Under the pieces are notes generated by a model. The model did not search any database. It was not told the DNA's origin and saw only the letters and a program-made list of their open reading frames with translations. A DNA stretch of 64,000 nt from Blastobasis lacticolella (taxonomy: Eukaryota; Arthropoda; Insecta; Lepidoptera; Blastobasidae). The stretch's first letter is position 1, and every line of letters begins with the position of its first letter. Location: assembly GCA_905147135.1 (NCBI GenBank), contig LR990053.1, forward strand, positions 7,142,501 through 7,206,500. The letters run 5' to 3'. Position numbers and translations under genes: made by a program. This document shows positions 1 to 12,900 of the stretch, piece by piece.

Positions 1-702
1 GGACGATGAGGTACAAAGGCGGTAATAAAATTACACAGCTTTATTTTCCGGTCAACCAGGAATCGATTCATAAAATTTATAAAGTAGAGTCCGAAGGAGT
101 ACTGACATTTAAATACCTTTAAATTAATATATCTAAAACGACTTGCATCGCAATAAAGATAAACATCAATACCATACAGCTAAGAGATTATGGTAATGTC
201 ATCAGTCATTAGAGTGCGTCGTTTATTATTATTTGAGGGAAGCGAGCTTTGAAATCGACTTTATGATCTAAGTTATAATTTTCGCTGTTACGGCAAGGGC
301 AAAGCCGATTTATTACATTTTAAAACACGAGTGCTAAAAAGCAGTGAAAGCAGAACGCTTATGTACATAGTGCTCTATCTAGCGTTCGACTAGAGTAACT
401 GGTACACTAGATGTGGCTGAATAGATCTTGTTCCCATAACCAGTGCTTCGGAAAAAGCTACAAAATATTTGACGTTCGGTTTACTTTGTGAAAAACAAGT
501 GAAAGAAAGTTTTGTTTGTTTTTTTTTATTTGATTTGATTTCCTTCACGAACTATAAAGAATATTCCCTCTGCCACTGAAGAACAATACTATAGGTACTC
601 CTGTACCTGCATATTTGTGTTTGAATTTTTGTCCACAATAACAAACTTAAAAATATTTTGAGGAAGTAAACCAATTTTATTTTAGACCATTGAATCATTA
701 AA
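1..702. other. Upstream region of COMMD10, no gene seen
   Basis: AT-rich sequence without an open frame that I can link to a known protein. It must hold the COMMD10 promoter and 5' leader, but I see no clear TATA or initiator element that I would defend. Confidence 0.4.
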
Positions 703-734
703 ATGGATTGCCTCTGGATTAAGGTATCTCCTAG
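703..734 (+). CDS. COMMD10: COMMD10 coding exon 1
   Basis: This short exon encodes ten codons plus two bases from the ATG. The donor GTACGG follows CTAG, and phase 2 matches the next exon exactly. Confidence 0.8.
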
Positions 735-1373
735 GTACGGTGAACTAAAATGTGTAATTAAATAGAATACTAAGTACAGGTACTTTTACCCTCTTTTACA
801 AATGACATTTTTGTTTACAGTTTCAGCAAAGGTATTACAACAATAAATCAGCTGGATAACTCAAAGTTTGAACAATTTTTGAGACACATTGTAGTAAAGT
901 TGAAGCTGCAAGATAAAGAAATATTCACTGAAGATGAAAGACAAAAATTATGTAAAATATTTAAAATTGAAGAAGAACAGTTGTTACTTTCCATCAAAAG
1001 TATCATTTACTTGTTTAAAAGACTGTTAAAATTTATTTTAATGCCTGCTGATTTAAAGAAAGATCTAAACAAAATGGGTCTGAGTAATGAAAAGGCAGAA
1101 TTCATTGTAAAAGTGTGGTCAACAGAGACTAGAGCTATGTTAGATGATTTTAAAACAGATATGGTTGATAGAAATATGCACTCCCTTAATATCTCATGGA
1201 AATTAAATGCCGAGTTAAGTTCAGACTACAGAAAAAAATGTAAACTGCCAAAGGTATACTTACAGTTGAAAGATAAAAAAGAGGAATCTGAAATAGAATT
1301 TACGCATCCTGAGCTTTATTCAGTTTTCTTGCAATTTGAGTCAATCCAAAATGAACTAGACATTATTATTTAA
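703..1373 (+). CDS. COMMD10: COMM domain-containing protein 10 (COMMD10), two exons
   Basis: COMMD10 is a subunit of the Commander (COMMD/CCDC22/CCDC93) complex, which works in endosomal cargo recycling and in control of NF-kB and cullin ligases. The coding exons are 703-734 and 821-1373. The junction uses donor GTACGG at 735 and an acceptor ending at 820, and a phase-2 join gives Ser at codon 11. The joined product has 194 residues, close to the roughly 200 usual for COMMD10. The N-terminal stretch SPSFSKGITTINQLD lines up with vertebrate COMMD10, as do KAEFIVKVWS in the helical domain and the C-terminal COMM domain (about residues 125-194, ending in LDIII). An earlier donor-like GTATCT at 724 is phase-incompatible, so I rejected it. 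The ATG at 703 is the only one that extends the N-terminus in frame. The family call rests on remembered similarity. Confidence 0.87.
821..1373 (+). CDS. COMMD10: COMMD10 coding exon 2
   Basis: It starts after the acceptor TTGTTTACAG and runs open to TAA at 1371. It carries most of the helical N-terminal domain and the whole COMM domain. Confidence 0.88.
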
Positions 1374-1879
1374 ATCTAGTTTGTGTCTATTTGTATGAAG
1401 TTTAAGTGTACTATTCAGGATTTAGTCAATTAAATACTTTGATAATAATAATTGTTAGGCAGTGGCCTTACCTAATTTCAGTTAAAATTATAAATGGTAT
1501 TTATATTTAACCTAAATATTAAATAACAAAACCATCCAGAAACTGGACTAGGCCAAACTAGTTAAAATTTTAACTGGTATGGCCTAACAGGTTGGTCTGA
1601 AATGGGGTGTGACTGGTCTTTAGATACACTTTTCCAGGTATGTTTAACACACACATTTCACCATAATATTATCACAGAAATTGCCAGAAGACTGTTACCA
1701 TAGTAAAATGAAAGAAATGTTTAGAAACTGACACACAATTAGCCAAATATTACACGCACATTTAATCTAATGCAATCCAGACATGCAATTAATTGTCAGC
1801 CACACATACAGTGACATATTAATACCCGGTTGAGTTGTATTTGACTGTACAGACATTTGGTTTATTTTTGTTATCCCAT

Positions 1880-1885
1880 AATAAA
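1880..1885 (+). terminator. Candidate COMMD10 poly(A) signal
   Basis: This AATAAA lies about 510 bases after the COMMD10 stop codon. Spacing is plausible for an insect 3' UTR, but no transcript evidence is available. Confidence 0.3.
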
Positions 1886-2958
1886 GTTCGTAAAGATTGG
1901 TATTATCTTTTGTAACCTGTAAAATAATGGGGACCCAGGGCATACTCTTGCTCACTGAGCTATTAAACAGCGTATGTATGTATTATAGACCAGATAATTC
2001 GCCAGGAATGCTCCTTGTCGGAATGCCAATTCGACTTTAAGCCAGGCTGCAGCACCATGGCATGGATCCATTCTTTGCCCTGAGAACCCTCCAGGAGGCC
2101 TACTGCAGTAGAAATCATGATATTTTGTTGTTTTATATGGGGGTGAGGGGGGACTAGGGGGAAACTTACATCATGTGAATGGCGAGCACAGCAAGGGCTG
2201 AACAGGCGGCATAGGCCTTTAAAACCACTGTGATTGTTAGGACCCCCCTCCACCATATACGCCTATGGCTTAGACAGGATGATCGGATGTTCAGGGCAAA
2301 CATGTGGAAGGAAGTGCTAGAAACGGCGGTTTAATGATGGCTAGCTGTAGCGCGAATCTAAAAACCATTTACGAATGAGATTTTTTTGGTATGAATTATA
2401 GGAACGATGTCAAGTTCCGTATCTTTGCAGCTTGGGAGCTCATCATGGGAGTAAAATCCCGATCAAGCTCCAGGGGCTAATATACAATATTAAGGTTGGA
2501 CTAGCAACTAGCTAGCCAATCGAGGCGCAACGCCTGTTGAAAAGTTATAGCAATGTTACACTATCATAAAAAGTGATAGTTTTTGTAGGCGCCACCCTGT
2601 GGCACCGCGCGCCGTTTCTTTGGAGGGCGGGCACGTACTTTATATTCGCGAAGCGTGCGGTGTTAATTACTCGTTTTATGCTAGACACTACATACTTGAC
2701 ACCAGGCGCCTCCGAACGAGGGCGACAGCTATTTATAATGACGTTTTGGTGATGCCCTCATATGGGGGCGTAAGCATATAAGAGGTTTTTAATCATGGCA
2801 CATCATTTCATACATAATAAAAAATTGTGTTATCTGTGTTTTATTACACGTAAACGTCAAAACGAAAAAGTCAAAAATGAGTCAAAATAATTTTGGTACC
2901 GAATGTTTTTAGTTTTTATTGTTAAAGTTTTTTATATAAATTCGTAACTGCTTTTGCT
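1886..2958. other. Intergenic stretch between COMMD10 and ari-1
   Basis: I see no recognisable gene here. Minus-strand open frames at 1963-2256 and 1767-1955 look like chance or relict mobile-element sequence. A GC-rich patch near 2590-2770 has a short plus-strand open frame without known motifs. Confidence 0.4.
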
Positions 2959-3225
2959 ATGAGCAATAATGAAAATATTGATGAATGCGATGATTTACCG
3001 AAAACTGAGGTCAGGAGTGGCGACGACGAGGGAGTTGGTATGTCTCGCAGACGGAAGCGACGTACCTCCACAAGGAAGGAAGGTGAAGGTGAACCAGGTT
3101 CATCATACTCTAGTCCACGTACCGACTGTTCGGTAAAACGGAATCGAGGTGAGCCATACAGTCGGTACATTTGTAGAAACTGGAAAGGTTTTCAATGCTG
3201 CGTTATCGTTGCAATTGTATTGTAG
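2959..3225 (+). CDS. Hypothetical 88-codon open frame, possible first exon
   Basis: I do not recognise this product. The start has a fair context (GCTATGAGC). The first 60 or so residues are highly charged, with an acidic start (NENIDECDD) and a basic block (MSRRRKRRTSTRK), as in disordered or nuclear-localised N-termini. A good donor (GAG followed by GTGAGC) sits near 3149-3155, so the real exon might end there and the hydrophobic tail after it would be intron. No matching downstream exon could be found before ari-1 at 3785, so it may be a stray open frame or the first exon of an interleaved gene. Confidence 0.25.
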   Translation: MSNNENIDECDDLPKTEVRSGDDEGVGMSRRRKRRTSTRKEGEGEPGSSYSSPRTDCSVKRNRGEPYSRYICRNWKGFQCCVIVAIVL

Positions 3226-3784
3226 GTACACAATTAGTAGGTGGTTGCTTATGTAGATACCTAACAAATTAGATAAGTAATATTTAACACCAGAAATTGT
3301 TTAGATTCCATTAAAAAATAAACGAAAGTTCGTTTTGTTTGAAAATACACGGCAACGCAGTATTACTAACCTACCCAATTTATCTTTAGGTGTCTTATTG
3401 AAAACGACTGATATAGGTTTGGATAATTTGATTTACTTCTATAGCTTAATAAATGAAAATTAATGAAAATATCTATTTTATTAGCATAATCGCGCGATGC
3501 ACAATGTAACTTGTTTCAAGCAAATACAGATGGCGTTGTTCTTCCAATGTTGCCTGTTTATAATTGTTGTCATAGACAACATATTTACTCTATGATTCGG
3601 AAGTAGTGACGTCATAGACAATACCAACCAACTATACGTCAGAGCTTTTGGCAACCCGTGGGTGAACTATTTTCTTCATTCATTGTTGACCTTTCCTAAA
3701 TCTTAGGTGTAATTATTTCATTATTAGAAGTAGTCTGGCTGTGTCCTAATTATCAAGTGTTTATATTTTGTGGAAGTCTCGACG

Positions 3785-3991
3785 ATGGACTCCGAAGACG
3801 ACACAAAGGATGATGTGGATTCTGGAAACGAATCCAGCGGAGACGATGTCGACTTTGCAATGGACGTTGAGACCCACAGTACGAGGGAACGACAAACCGA
3901 GCTTGAAGAGTATCCTTACGAGGTGTTATCGACGGAGGAAATCGTTCAGCATATGGTGGATTGCATTAAAGAAGTGAACACTGTTGTCGAG
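3785..3991 (+). CDS. ari-1: ari-1 exon 1
   Basis: Sixty-nine codons from [10 protein letters not shown] to VVE. An in-frame ATG 15 bases upstream (3770) exists, but MDS is the start conserved in ariadne-1. Phase 0; donor GTCAGT. Confidence 0.9.
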
Positions 3992-6900
3992 GTCAGTATG
4001 TTAGTAGTAAACAATGGATGTCTTGAATGAGGTTACTTGGTCGAGGAAATACATCATCAATTTTGTTTGTGTAGCGCCTCGATAATCATATATGCTGCTA
4101 CACATTAGTTTTCAATACAGTGCTTTAAATTACACATAACACACTTGGTTTTAGAAACTTATAACAATAATACTGTATTGCCCTATAAACCTACTTTTAG
4201 GAGAAAGAAACCTGGATTTCCAAATAGATGTAGGTCTTTATTATAATCTTATTATTCTAGATTCATTCAAAATTGTGATTTGATAGGTAAGACTTTTGAA
4301 TAATTGTCATTAGGTGGTGCAATTAGATACAGATATAAATTCAAATAAACAGATATTTATTTTCATTGTTCATAATAATAATCATATTATCAGATTATAC
4401 ATGTGCATTATCATAAGTAGGTATGTGTAATTGTGTATTAGCAAAAGCAATAATTTTTTTGCTGATGAGTCATATGAATAACACACTTAAATATGATATC
4501 ATGCACCCTACATGTGTTAAAATCTTATAAGATGCAAAACTCTTCTATGCATTATGACTTGTTGGCCCATATTAATGTTTGTATAATATTTATTAACCCA
4601 TTTGTTACTAACTCACTTTTTAAGAAACACCTGATAAAAAAAGTTGTTACTCTAAACTTAGGAGCATTTGCATAATATTTTTGTTATCTAATGATATAGA
4701 CATGTGTACATTTAAATTTTGTACTTTTGTACACAAAATTCATTGTATTATTTTGTGAAATACTAAAACCAAAAAGTCCTACGAGCTAAATAAAACCAAA
4801 TGAAGTGTTTATTACATAGTTTGATATAGACATGCTAACCATGTATCATTGAAAGATAGTACAAGACATAGAAACACTCACCAGTTAAAACAATTTTTAA
4901 TAACTTCATTATTTATAGTAAAAGTAGGTATTCTTTTTATAAAACAGTAGTAATAGGCTTATGTTACATTAAAAGTATAAAGGTTTTCAATATTCAGTCT
5001 ACACTTTAAAACAGTTCATGGATAGGATTGAGGAGTTTGAATGTATACCATCAGCACACCTAGCACAAGTGTGCCCGTGACACATCTCACACCACGAGAC
5101 AGCATTTGTTTCTTTGTCTCAATACTAAGTTAAAAGAGATAGCAGTATCTCTGTCTCACCTTTCCTCGCTTATTGCGCGCTAAAGAACACTTGTGCTAGC
5201 CGTGCACATTATACCATTTTATTACCCAAGAACTTCTTGAGAACTTGAAACTATCAAAACCTCGTAACAATATAACTTGTACCGTACCTCCGAATCCCTG
5301 TAGTTGTGACGTATTTAGTGATCAACCATCATCTTCAAATGATGATGACATGTCATTTTCTCATCCTATGCAAATTGCAAAAGTGTGAAAGCATTATCAG
5401 GTTTCACAGGATTGTTAATTTCCACCCTCATGAGGAAGCCCAGCTGGTGCCATACACATACGAACAAGGTTGTGGCAAATAATCCACTTTTCATCATCTT
5501 TTCACTTGCCTACCGTATGACATAAAAAATAAAGTGCAAAGACTAGTAGAACTACCCACTAGGCTTAGGGTTTGTGGTTTATGAGAAACCACATTGAAGA
5601 ACAGATTGAGACCTGGGTACTTTAGTCAGTCTCTCTAGAGCTGTCTCATTGACTATCTAGCCGTTGATTGGCCCACGACATTGCAATTTCGGCAGAAGCC
5701 CTGGAGGAACTAGCTTACATGTTTCTAATAATAAATTACAAATTAATAAATGAGTGAATGTAAATGAGAGAGCTATCTATCTAAATAGTTTGCCAGATGA
5801 TAATAAAAGTTATTTTTAGGAATAACCCTAACATTTATTGTAGAATTAGTCACCATAACTGAGTCAATCAGCTGCATTTAAATTTATATTTATTATTATT
5901 CCTGAACAGACAGGCAGTTGGAACAACTGATATGTCTGTATTTCATTATCCTCATCCCTCATTATTTGTTTAATCTTTAACCAATTTTCAATAAAGTATT
6001 CATCAATATTTTAAATTATTGGAGTGCTGCCATTGGTTCGCCATCCCTGACCTAGATCATGATCATTCAATCTTCAAAGACTTTCTCATAGCCCACAATC
6101 ACTTAACTTAGTGGCAGTTGCCATTCTTATTTTCTAATCATATTCTCATTGTTTCCTCTGAAGAGCATCAGTGGCCTAATGGTCCAGGGGTCCAACTCGT
6201 AAGCGAGAGGTACCGGGTTTGAACCCCAGTGCTGCCATGTACCAATGACTCTTTTCTGTGATATGTACATTAGTTAAACTCTAACGGTGAAGGAAAACAA
6301 TGATGAAACCTGTAAATTCCTGAATATGTTACCATGATCTGATCTGTTTGGGTTCCCCTGTTAACACGGTTATAGAGGTCAGATTGCAGGGAAGTACCTC
6401 CACCTTACAGAATACTGCAGCCAAACAATACTATTTTAAATAATATTGTGTTTCTGCCGGTAAGTAAGGTCTCCAGTGCTCCATGGGGTGGGAATTTAGG
6501 GAACCATGGAAAACATTTCTTATATGGTTGCTGGTTTAAATGATGTGATCTATATGAAATTTCATGACACTTATGAATATGTACAATCTGAGATGTATGG
6601 TTACACCATTCCTGGGTATTTTATCCATACTTCACCAGTATTTCATTTATCTGACTTTAAACACTACTATAATAAAAAAATCAGTTTTTACAAACTTAAA
6701 CAATGAATCTAAAGAAAAGAGTAACATTTGCTTCCTTATCTGGTCCAGTCCTTTATGAAGATATATCCGAGCAAGTAGTCCACCTGATGGAAAGTGCTCT
6801 GAAGCTTGGATAGTGCCAGACCCCAATTGAAGGATTTCCCCACATCCAAGCGGACCATAAGGCATCTCCCCACATTTGAATCTCATCAGTCTATCTGTTC

Positions 6901-9900
6901 ATCTCTTTCACAAGTTTTACGTATCTCTTTGAAATTTGTAGAAAGAAAATAATTGCTTATATGCACTGTTAGCTACAAAAAATAATCTTACTTACTACAT
7001 CATAAGTTCAAATAATTTTACAATGCAATAAAATAAGGGATACATACATGCCATACTAAGTTCAGTTTAAATTTTGTCATAAATTTCAAAGATTTATTGT
7101 TCTTCTTACATTGAGATATTGAATGATTATGAGCGATAGCTATTAAAAGTGAATTGTAAGAGGCAGCCTTTGTTTCAGGACGGTTACATAAAAATTCATT
7201 TACAAAGAGGAAACAATGTTCTTGCGTACAATACAAGTTTAGTCAACATAAATTAAATCATATTTTTTCATTTAACCAATATTCATTGTAATTGGAACTG
7301 AATTCCACTTATTGATTGTATTTCCACATAGATACCAGCCACAACAACGCGGATACTGCTAAATCACTTTAAATGGGACAAAGAGAAGTTGATGGAACGG
7401 TTCTACGATGGTGACCAGGACCAATTATTTGCTGAGGCGAGAGTCATTAACCCATTCAGGAAACCAGTCATACAGAGACCGAAGGTATTGTCAAGATTTT
7501 TGGTATATACTTAACTAAACATTTTTACCGTGATGATTAACAGGTAGTATTGCTTATAAATTTATTAATAATGTTAAAACGATAAATTTTATTAGGTGTG
7601 GTATGGTTTAGATTAGGGGCTCCGATTTTCCGTATTTAGACTCAAAGTCAGTTCTTTATACGTGACTAGCAGTCGCCCCGGCTTCGCACGGGTACCACTA
7701 CGGGTACACGGGTATATAGCCTATGTCACCCGGGGATAGTGTAGCTTCCCAACGGTGAAAGAATTTTTGAAATCGGTCCAGTAGTTTCGAAGCCTATTCA
7801 ATACAAACAAACAAACAAAAAATCAAACCTTTCCTCTTTATAATATTAGTATAGATAGGCGTGGTATGATAATAATATTGTAATTTCAGCTGCCTAGAAG
7901 GATATCAACATCAGGGACTGAAGAATGTGAAATATGTTTCTCAGTTTTACCATCATCCGTAAGTAACATTTTAATCGTTTGTTACGCATAAATAATTTAT
8001 GTTCATGATTTATTTAATAAGAATTTCGTGTTTTCTTCCAGATGATGACAGGGTTAGAATGTGGCCATAGATTTTGCACACAATGCTGGTGTGAATACTT
8101 AACAACTAAAATCATGGAAGAAGGCTTAGTGAGTACTCATGTTATCTTCTACAGCTACCATTCCTTTAGGTGTAGCCGTGCTACACCTAGTTTACCTCCC
8201 TCTTGAATCACTCTATCTATTGTTGTAAACCGTATTAAAATCCATTACCTAATTTAAATTAGTACCTACATTGATAGGGACAGAGGGCGGGTAGCGACTT
8301 TGTTTATATTATAAGAAAATTGTATCTAAGATTTAGTTCTGACATTAAAGTTCATATGGATCATTTGTGTTGAACACATTTCAGCGTAAATAATACAACA
8401 ATGTCAATTTTATTTTTCTTTATTTATCAATTCATGAATGTTATCTTATACAATAGCGATATTGTTTACAATGTGACTGGCATTGAATTTGTTTTAGTTA
8501 TTCCTAGTATGTTTAGGTTACTAGGTAAACAGCCGTATAATAAAATGTAAATTGATAAGAACTTCCACCTAAACAGTCGGGGGCCGGTAGCACCCCGTGA
8601 CAATATTTTTTTATACATTGATAAGTAAAATTTACGCATAAATTGATAATAAAACTAACTTTATCATATATATTGTTTTCGGTTGCGACACGGTATCTAG
8701 TCGCCGGGATGTTTTTTTTTTCCTTTTTTATGCTAGGTAGTCAGTGACAAACGATAAGACAGCCCATTTGATGGCAAGTGGTAACTGTCGCCCACGACAT
8801 CTACAATTCACACATTTAGGTTGCAGGTAACAAAAATGCAGAAACGCATGTGTCACTGGTTAAGCATAGTTTGATTTGATGACAGGGTCAAACCATAGCG
8901 TGCGCGGCGCACGCCTGCGACATCCTCGTGGACGACGCGACTGTGATGCGACTGGTGCGCGAGCCGCGCGTCAAGCTCAAATATCAGCACATCATTACCA
9001 ACAGCTTTGTTGAGGTATCATTCTATTTGTTATTCTTGCAGGTGATTGCGTGGTTTAGTTTTAAAAAGAGTCTACCACATAAACTTGTACAAGGCTCTTT
9101 CTGGCGTTATTTGCAAAATGCTTGAAAATTCATATTTTAAATGCATATTTATTAGAATGACACACACTAAGGTTGTGGAGGGATCTCCCTGGAGAGTACA
9201 ACATGGAGTTCAAGAAAGGGGTGTAAAAGCTGTTCGGGGTCGGTAGCATATTGTTCCAGTGCCCCTGGTATTGCCTAAGTCCATAGGCTGCGGTAACTGC
9301 TTATCATCAGGTAGGCCGCAAGCTTGCCACTTTAGTGATATATAAAAAAAACAGCAAGAAATCCGTCCGATCCGTACAATCTGATTTCGATGCTGAGGCC
9401 GTGATTCGACTGGGTGTCGTAAAATGACAACAGCGTATGACTCTTCACGGCTAATCAGCGCTAATGTAAAGGCATTAGCTGCTGCAGCGCTGCTACTGCG
9501 AGACCAACCAACGCTATATCAAGTATATTACTCTAATTCTGTTTGCCACAAAAAGAAAAATTGCTATGTCCCCGTCCCCAAGTCAAGTATATTGTTTTGA
9601 TTTATGTGTTTGCTACAAAAATGAGTTATTTATTGCGATGTCCCCGTCCCCTAGTGCAGCCGGACAAAAATAAGGTTATTTATTCCGATATCCCCGTCCC
9701 CCAGTGCAACCGGCTGCTGCGCTGGTGTCCGTCCCCCGATTGCAGCAACGCGGTGAAGGCGGCGTACGTGGACGCGGCGCCCGTGACCTGCCGCTGCGGG
9801 CACACGTTCTGCTTCGCATGCGCCGAGAACTGGCACGATCCCGTGCGGTGCAGTCTGCTCAAGAAGTGGATCAAGGTATGCAAGCATACATACATACAGT

Positions 9901-12900
9901 ACATACATGGTACACATTCACGCCCCTATCCAGGGGTGGGCAGAGACTGTCGAGTGCCACAAGCTGCGACTAGTCACACCCCGTTTGCCTCTTCCGCTTT
10001 TTTATTTTTATTTATTTTATTTATATGGAAGATTCAAAATCAAACTTCGAGAATGAATGTAATGAAATGAAATGGTCATTGATTCAAGTAGGATTTAACA
10101 AATCGTTTTCGAACATCGAATATACAATTCATTGAATCATATTATAAGGATATAATACAATTTATATATACTTAATAAAATATTGTGAAATTTATAGCGA
10201 GTTATACATATCTAAAGATATATTATGTCCTCATAACTCATATTCTTATCGCTGATCCTTTGTGTCCATAACCATAATTATCATGTAAATATTGTGCATG
10301 AAGATGTCTTTAATCTGGCAAATATTTAGTGAAGATGCGGCAAACACTAGGTTAGCATGTATTTAATTTAAACATACAAACAACCATTTACACAATTACA
10401 CAGCATACATGACAATAGCCAAGCCGTCTCAGAGGCCCGCGGTTTTTCCCCAGAAATGCGACGACGACTCTGAGACGTCAAACTGGATAGCTGCCAACAC
10501 TAAGGAGTGTCCGAAGTGCAACGTCACCATCGAGAAGGATGGTGGGTGCAACCACATGGTGTGCAAGAACCAGAACTGCAAGGCGGACTTCTGTTGGGTC
10601 TGCCTGGGGCCCTGGGAGCCGCACGGTAGCAGCTGGTATAACTGCAACAGGTCAGTGGAATATGATACCTACCTGAATAGAGATTAGTTCCATTTTCGCC
10701 TCTCCACCACCAGAAGCGAAGGTTGTTGTGAACAGGAAATAGATATACGATATTATTACATAGTCTGCAAGAGCAACAGACACTACTCTTTTCTAAAAGA
10801 AATGTCGTACCGTAGAATTCATAAGTGGTATGTTTCACACGAAGGTAATTATTTGTCTAGTGTCTTTATCACTCATTATGCTCAGTACATTTTCTAGCTA
10901 GACTACTGTGCTAGTTCGTGATTTAAAGTCTGTACTCACCGCAAAAATAATTTGGTCACTTGTTGAACAAATAACTATTATTCATTGTTATGTAATTTCT
11001 TAAAATGTTTGTTGACTCATTGACAAAAGCTATATAAACAGGAATAAAAATCATACAATAGTTTCCCCATAAAAGTCTCACAATAATCCAAAGTAATCCA
11101 CTGTGTTTTACCCATGATGTCAGGGCCAATCGGCAGAGTCTACAATATGTTGTGCAATTTAACTCTTTATTCGTAATTATGTACTGTTTACCCAAGTAAC
11201 CAATAAGTTTCTGTGTATATGGTACTGTGTAGTATGATGCTTTTGAATTTTATTTCTTTTGATGACTCATAAATATGTACGGAAATTTCTTCGGGTTCAA
11301 AAATATGTCACTCCTAATCTGCAAGGCGGTAGAATATTGGGGTAAACCGTTGTGCAATTTTCTTATTTATTTCGTCATTATTGCATTTAATCGTTCAATC
11401 ACTGTGTATGTGATACTGTGTAGTGATGGTTTGGAATTTTGTTTGTATAGGGATGATTCATAAATATTCACTTTTTCTGCGGGAGTTAGGTCATGGTCAA
11501 TTAGGTTACATTACGTAGTGATAACGGCGGATGTCATATAGTTCGTTGTGCCATTATCCCGAAGGAATTTCAGGATAGCTTGTGTTCATCATAATCATCT
11601 TGGCGTTAAGGTCCCGGTTATGCTCTCTCGCACAAGGGCCCGGGGTCCGTTTTCACCATGATCCAGGATTTGGCAGATCAGATAATTACTGTGGAGTGAC
11701 TGTCATCTGACCTCCGTGACCCTGCTACCAGAGGAACCTGACCAGATTGGATCATGGTTATAGTCTAAGAGCCAGCTTAAATCTGACAACACATATTTTA
11801 CGGTATCTGAAATTTCGTCCAGTGAGACTTCTATACCCAGTAAACAAGCAATGGGTACTAGCTAAGCCCGGCCGCGGTAGGTTTGGGGTCCCTCAGGTGA
11901 GTCAGGTATGAAAATTAAGTAAATTTTTAAAGTATTTTACGGCGTCTGCCGTTTTAATATGTTATAATATACCTCTAGAAAAATAGAAAAATAATTATGG
12001 CTGCTGATTTTAAAGGTTGCAACATCCTGGCAGCCACTTTTCAAAATTCGAAAAAAATAAAAAAATTTAAAGTATTTTACGGCGTCTGCCATTTTAATAT
12101 GTTATTTATTGAACTATTTTAAGCTAATATTGAAAATGGCTGACATTTTTTCCGGTTGTAACTATCCGGTTTACAGCGAAACATTACCTGCAGTCCGTGC
12201 ATACGTATGTCCACAGTTGTAATTTTTACATTCGTAAAATTTATATAACATTAAAATTATATTAGTAAATGTAAAAAAATTTAGAAATATACAGTTAAAC
12301 GAACACATCTACTACTTTAAATGTGCATAATAAGGAAAAAACGTTCATTATAAGGCTGTAAGCTGTAACAAATATAAAATTATTATAAAGATGTAAAAAA
12401 AATCAAACATTAATTAGATATATTCATATCAGAATATATTTATTTTTGGAAATAATCTAAAATGATGAAATAATGATAAAATATTTTATAATTATTTTCG
12501 TCTTCGGAATCATCTCTAGAAAGTGACAAGTCATCTTCATCCACCAAGTCAGATTCTGTAAAAAAAAAAATACAAATCTTTAAATAAGCTTATGATAATT
12601 AAAATGCTGTTACAAAAAATGTTACAATGCTGTCATTACCTTCAGGATTTAGAATTAAGTCGCTGACTAAGCAAGGAAGTTGGTCTCCTTCGAACCACTT
12701 AAATATGTAACGGTTTTCCATCTCCATCCAGCCATATTCAAGGGGAATCAGTGATGTGGGCTCTTTCGCTTGAGCATTTTTCCAAATGCTGGAAATATAA
12801 TGCGTCCTTAAAACTTGTTGGTACAGTTCAGGTTTACACGGAGGGATCAAGCTTGCATCAAAGCTCCGGACTTTTTTATTAAAATTTTCATTCATATCTA

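Larger units (their letters stand above)
3992..7331 (+). other. ari-1 intron 1
   Basis: This 3.3-kb AT-rich intron holds an inverted-repeat element (5060-5199) and a SINE (6166-6400). Plus-strand open frames at 4493-4675 and 6506-6758 show no conserved features. Confidence 0.7.

Noticed and set aside
724..729. GTATCT as the COMMD10 donor
   Set aside because: Phase 0 does not fit the next exon, whereas GTACGG at 735 gives phase 2 and restores the conserved SPSFSKG.
6166..6240. tRNA gene
   Set aside because: The A-box and B-box-like sequence belongs to a SINE head. Mismatched stems, and the same body in other copies, rule out a functional tRNA.
9651..9917. Minus-strand open frames opposite ari-1 exon 6
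   Set aside because: The plus strand encodes the conserved IBR zinc site with correct splice sites.
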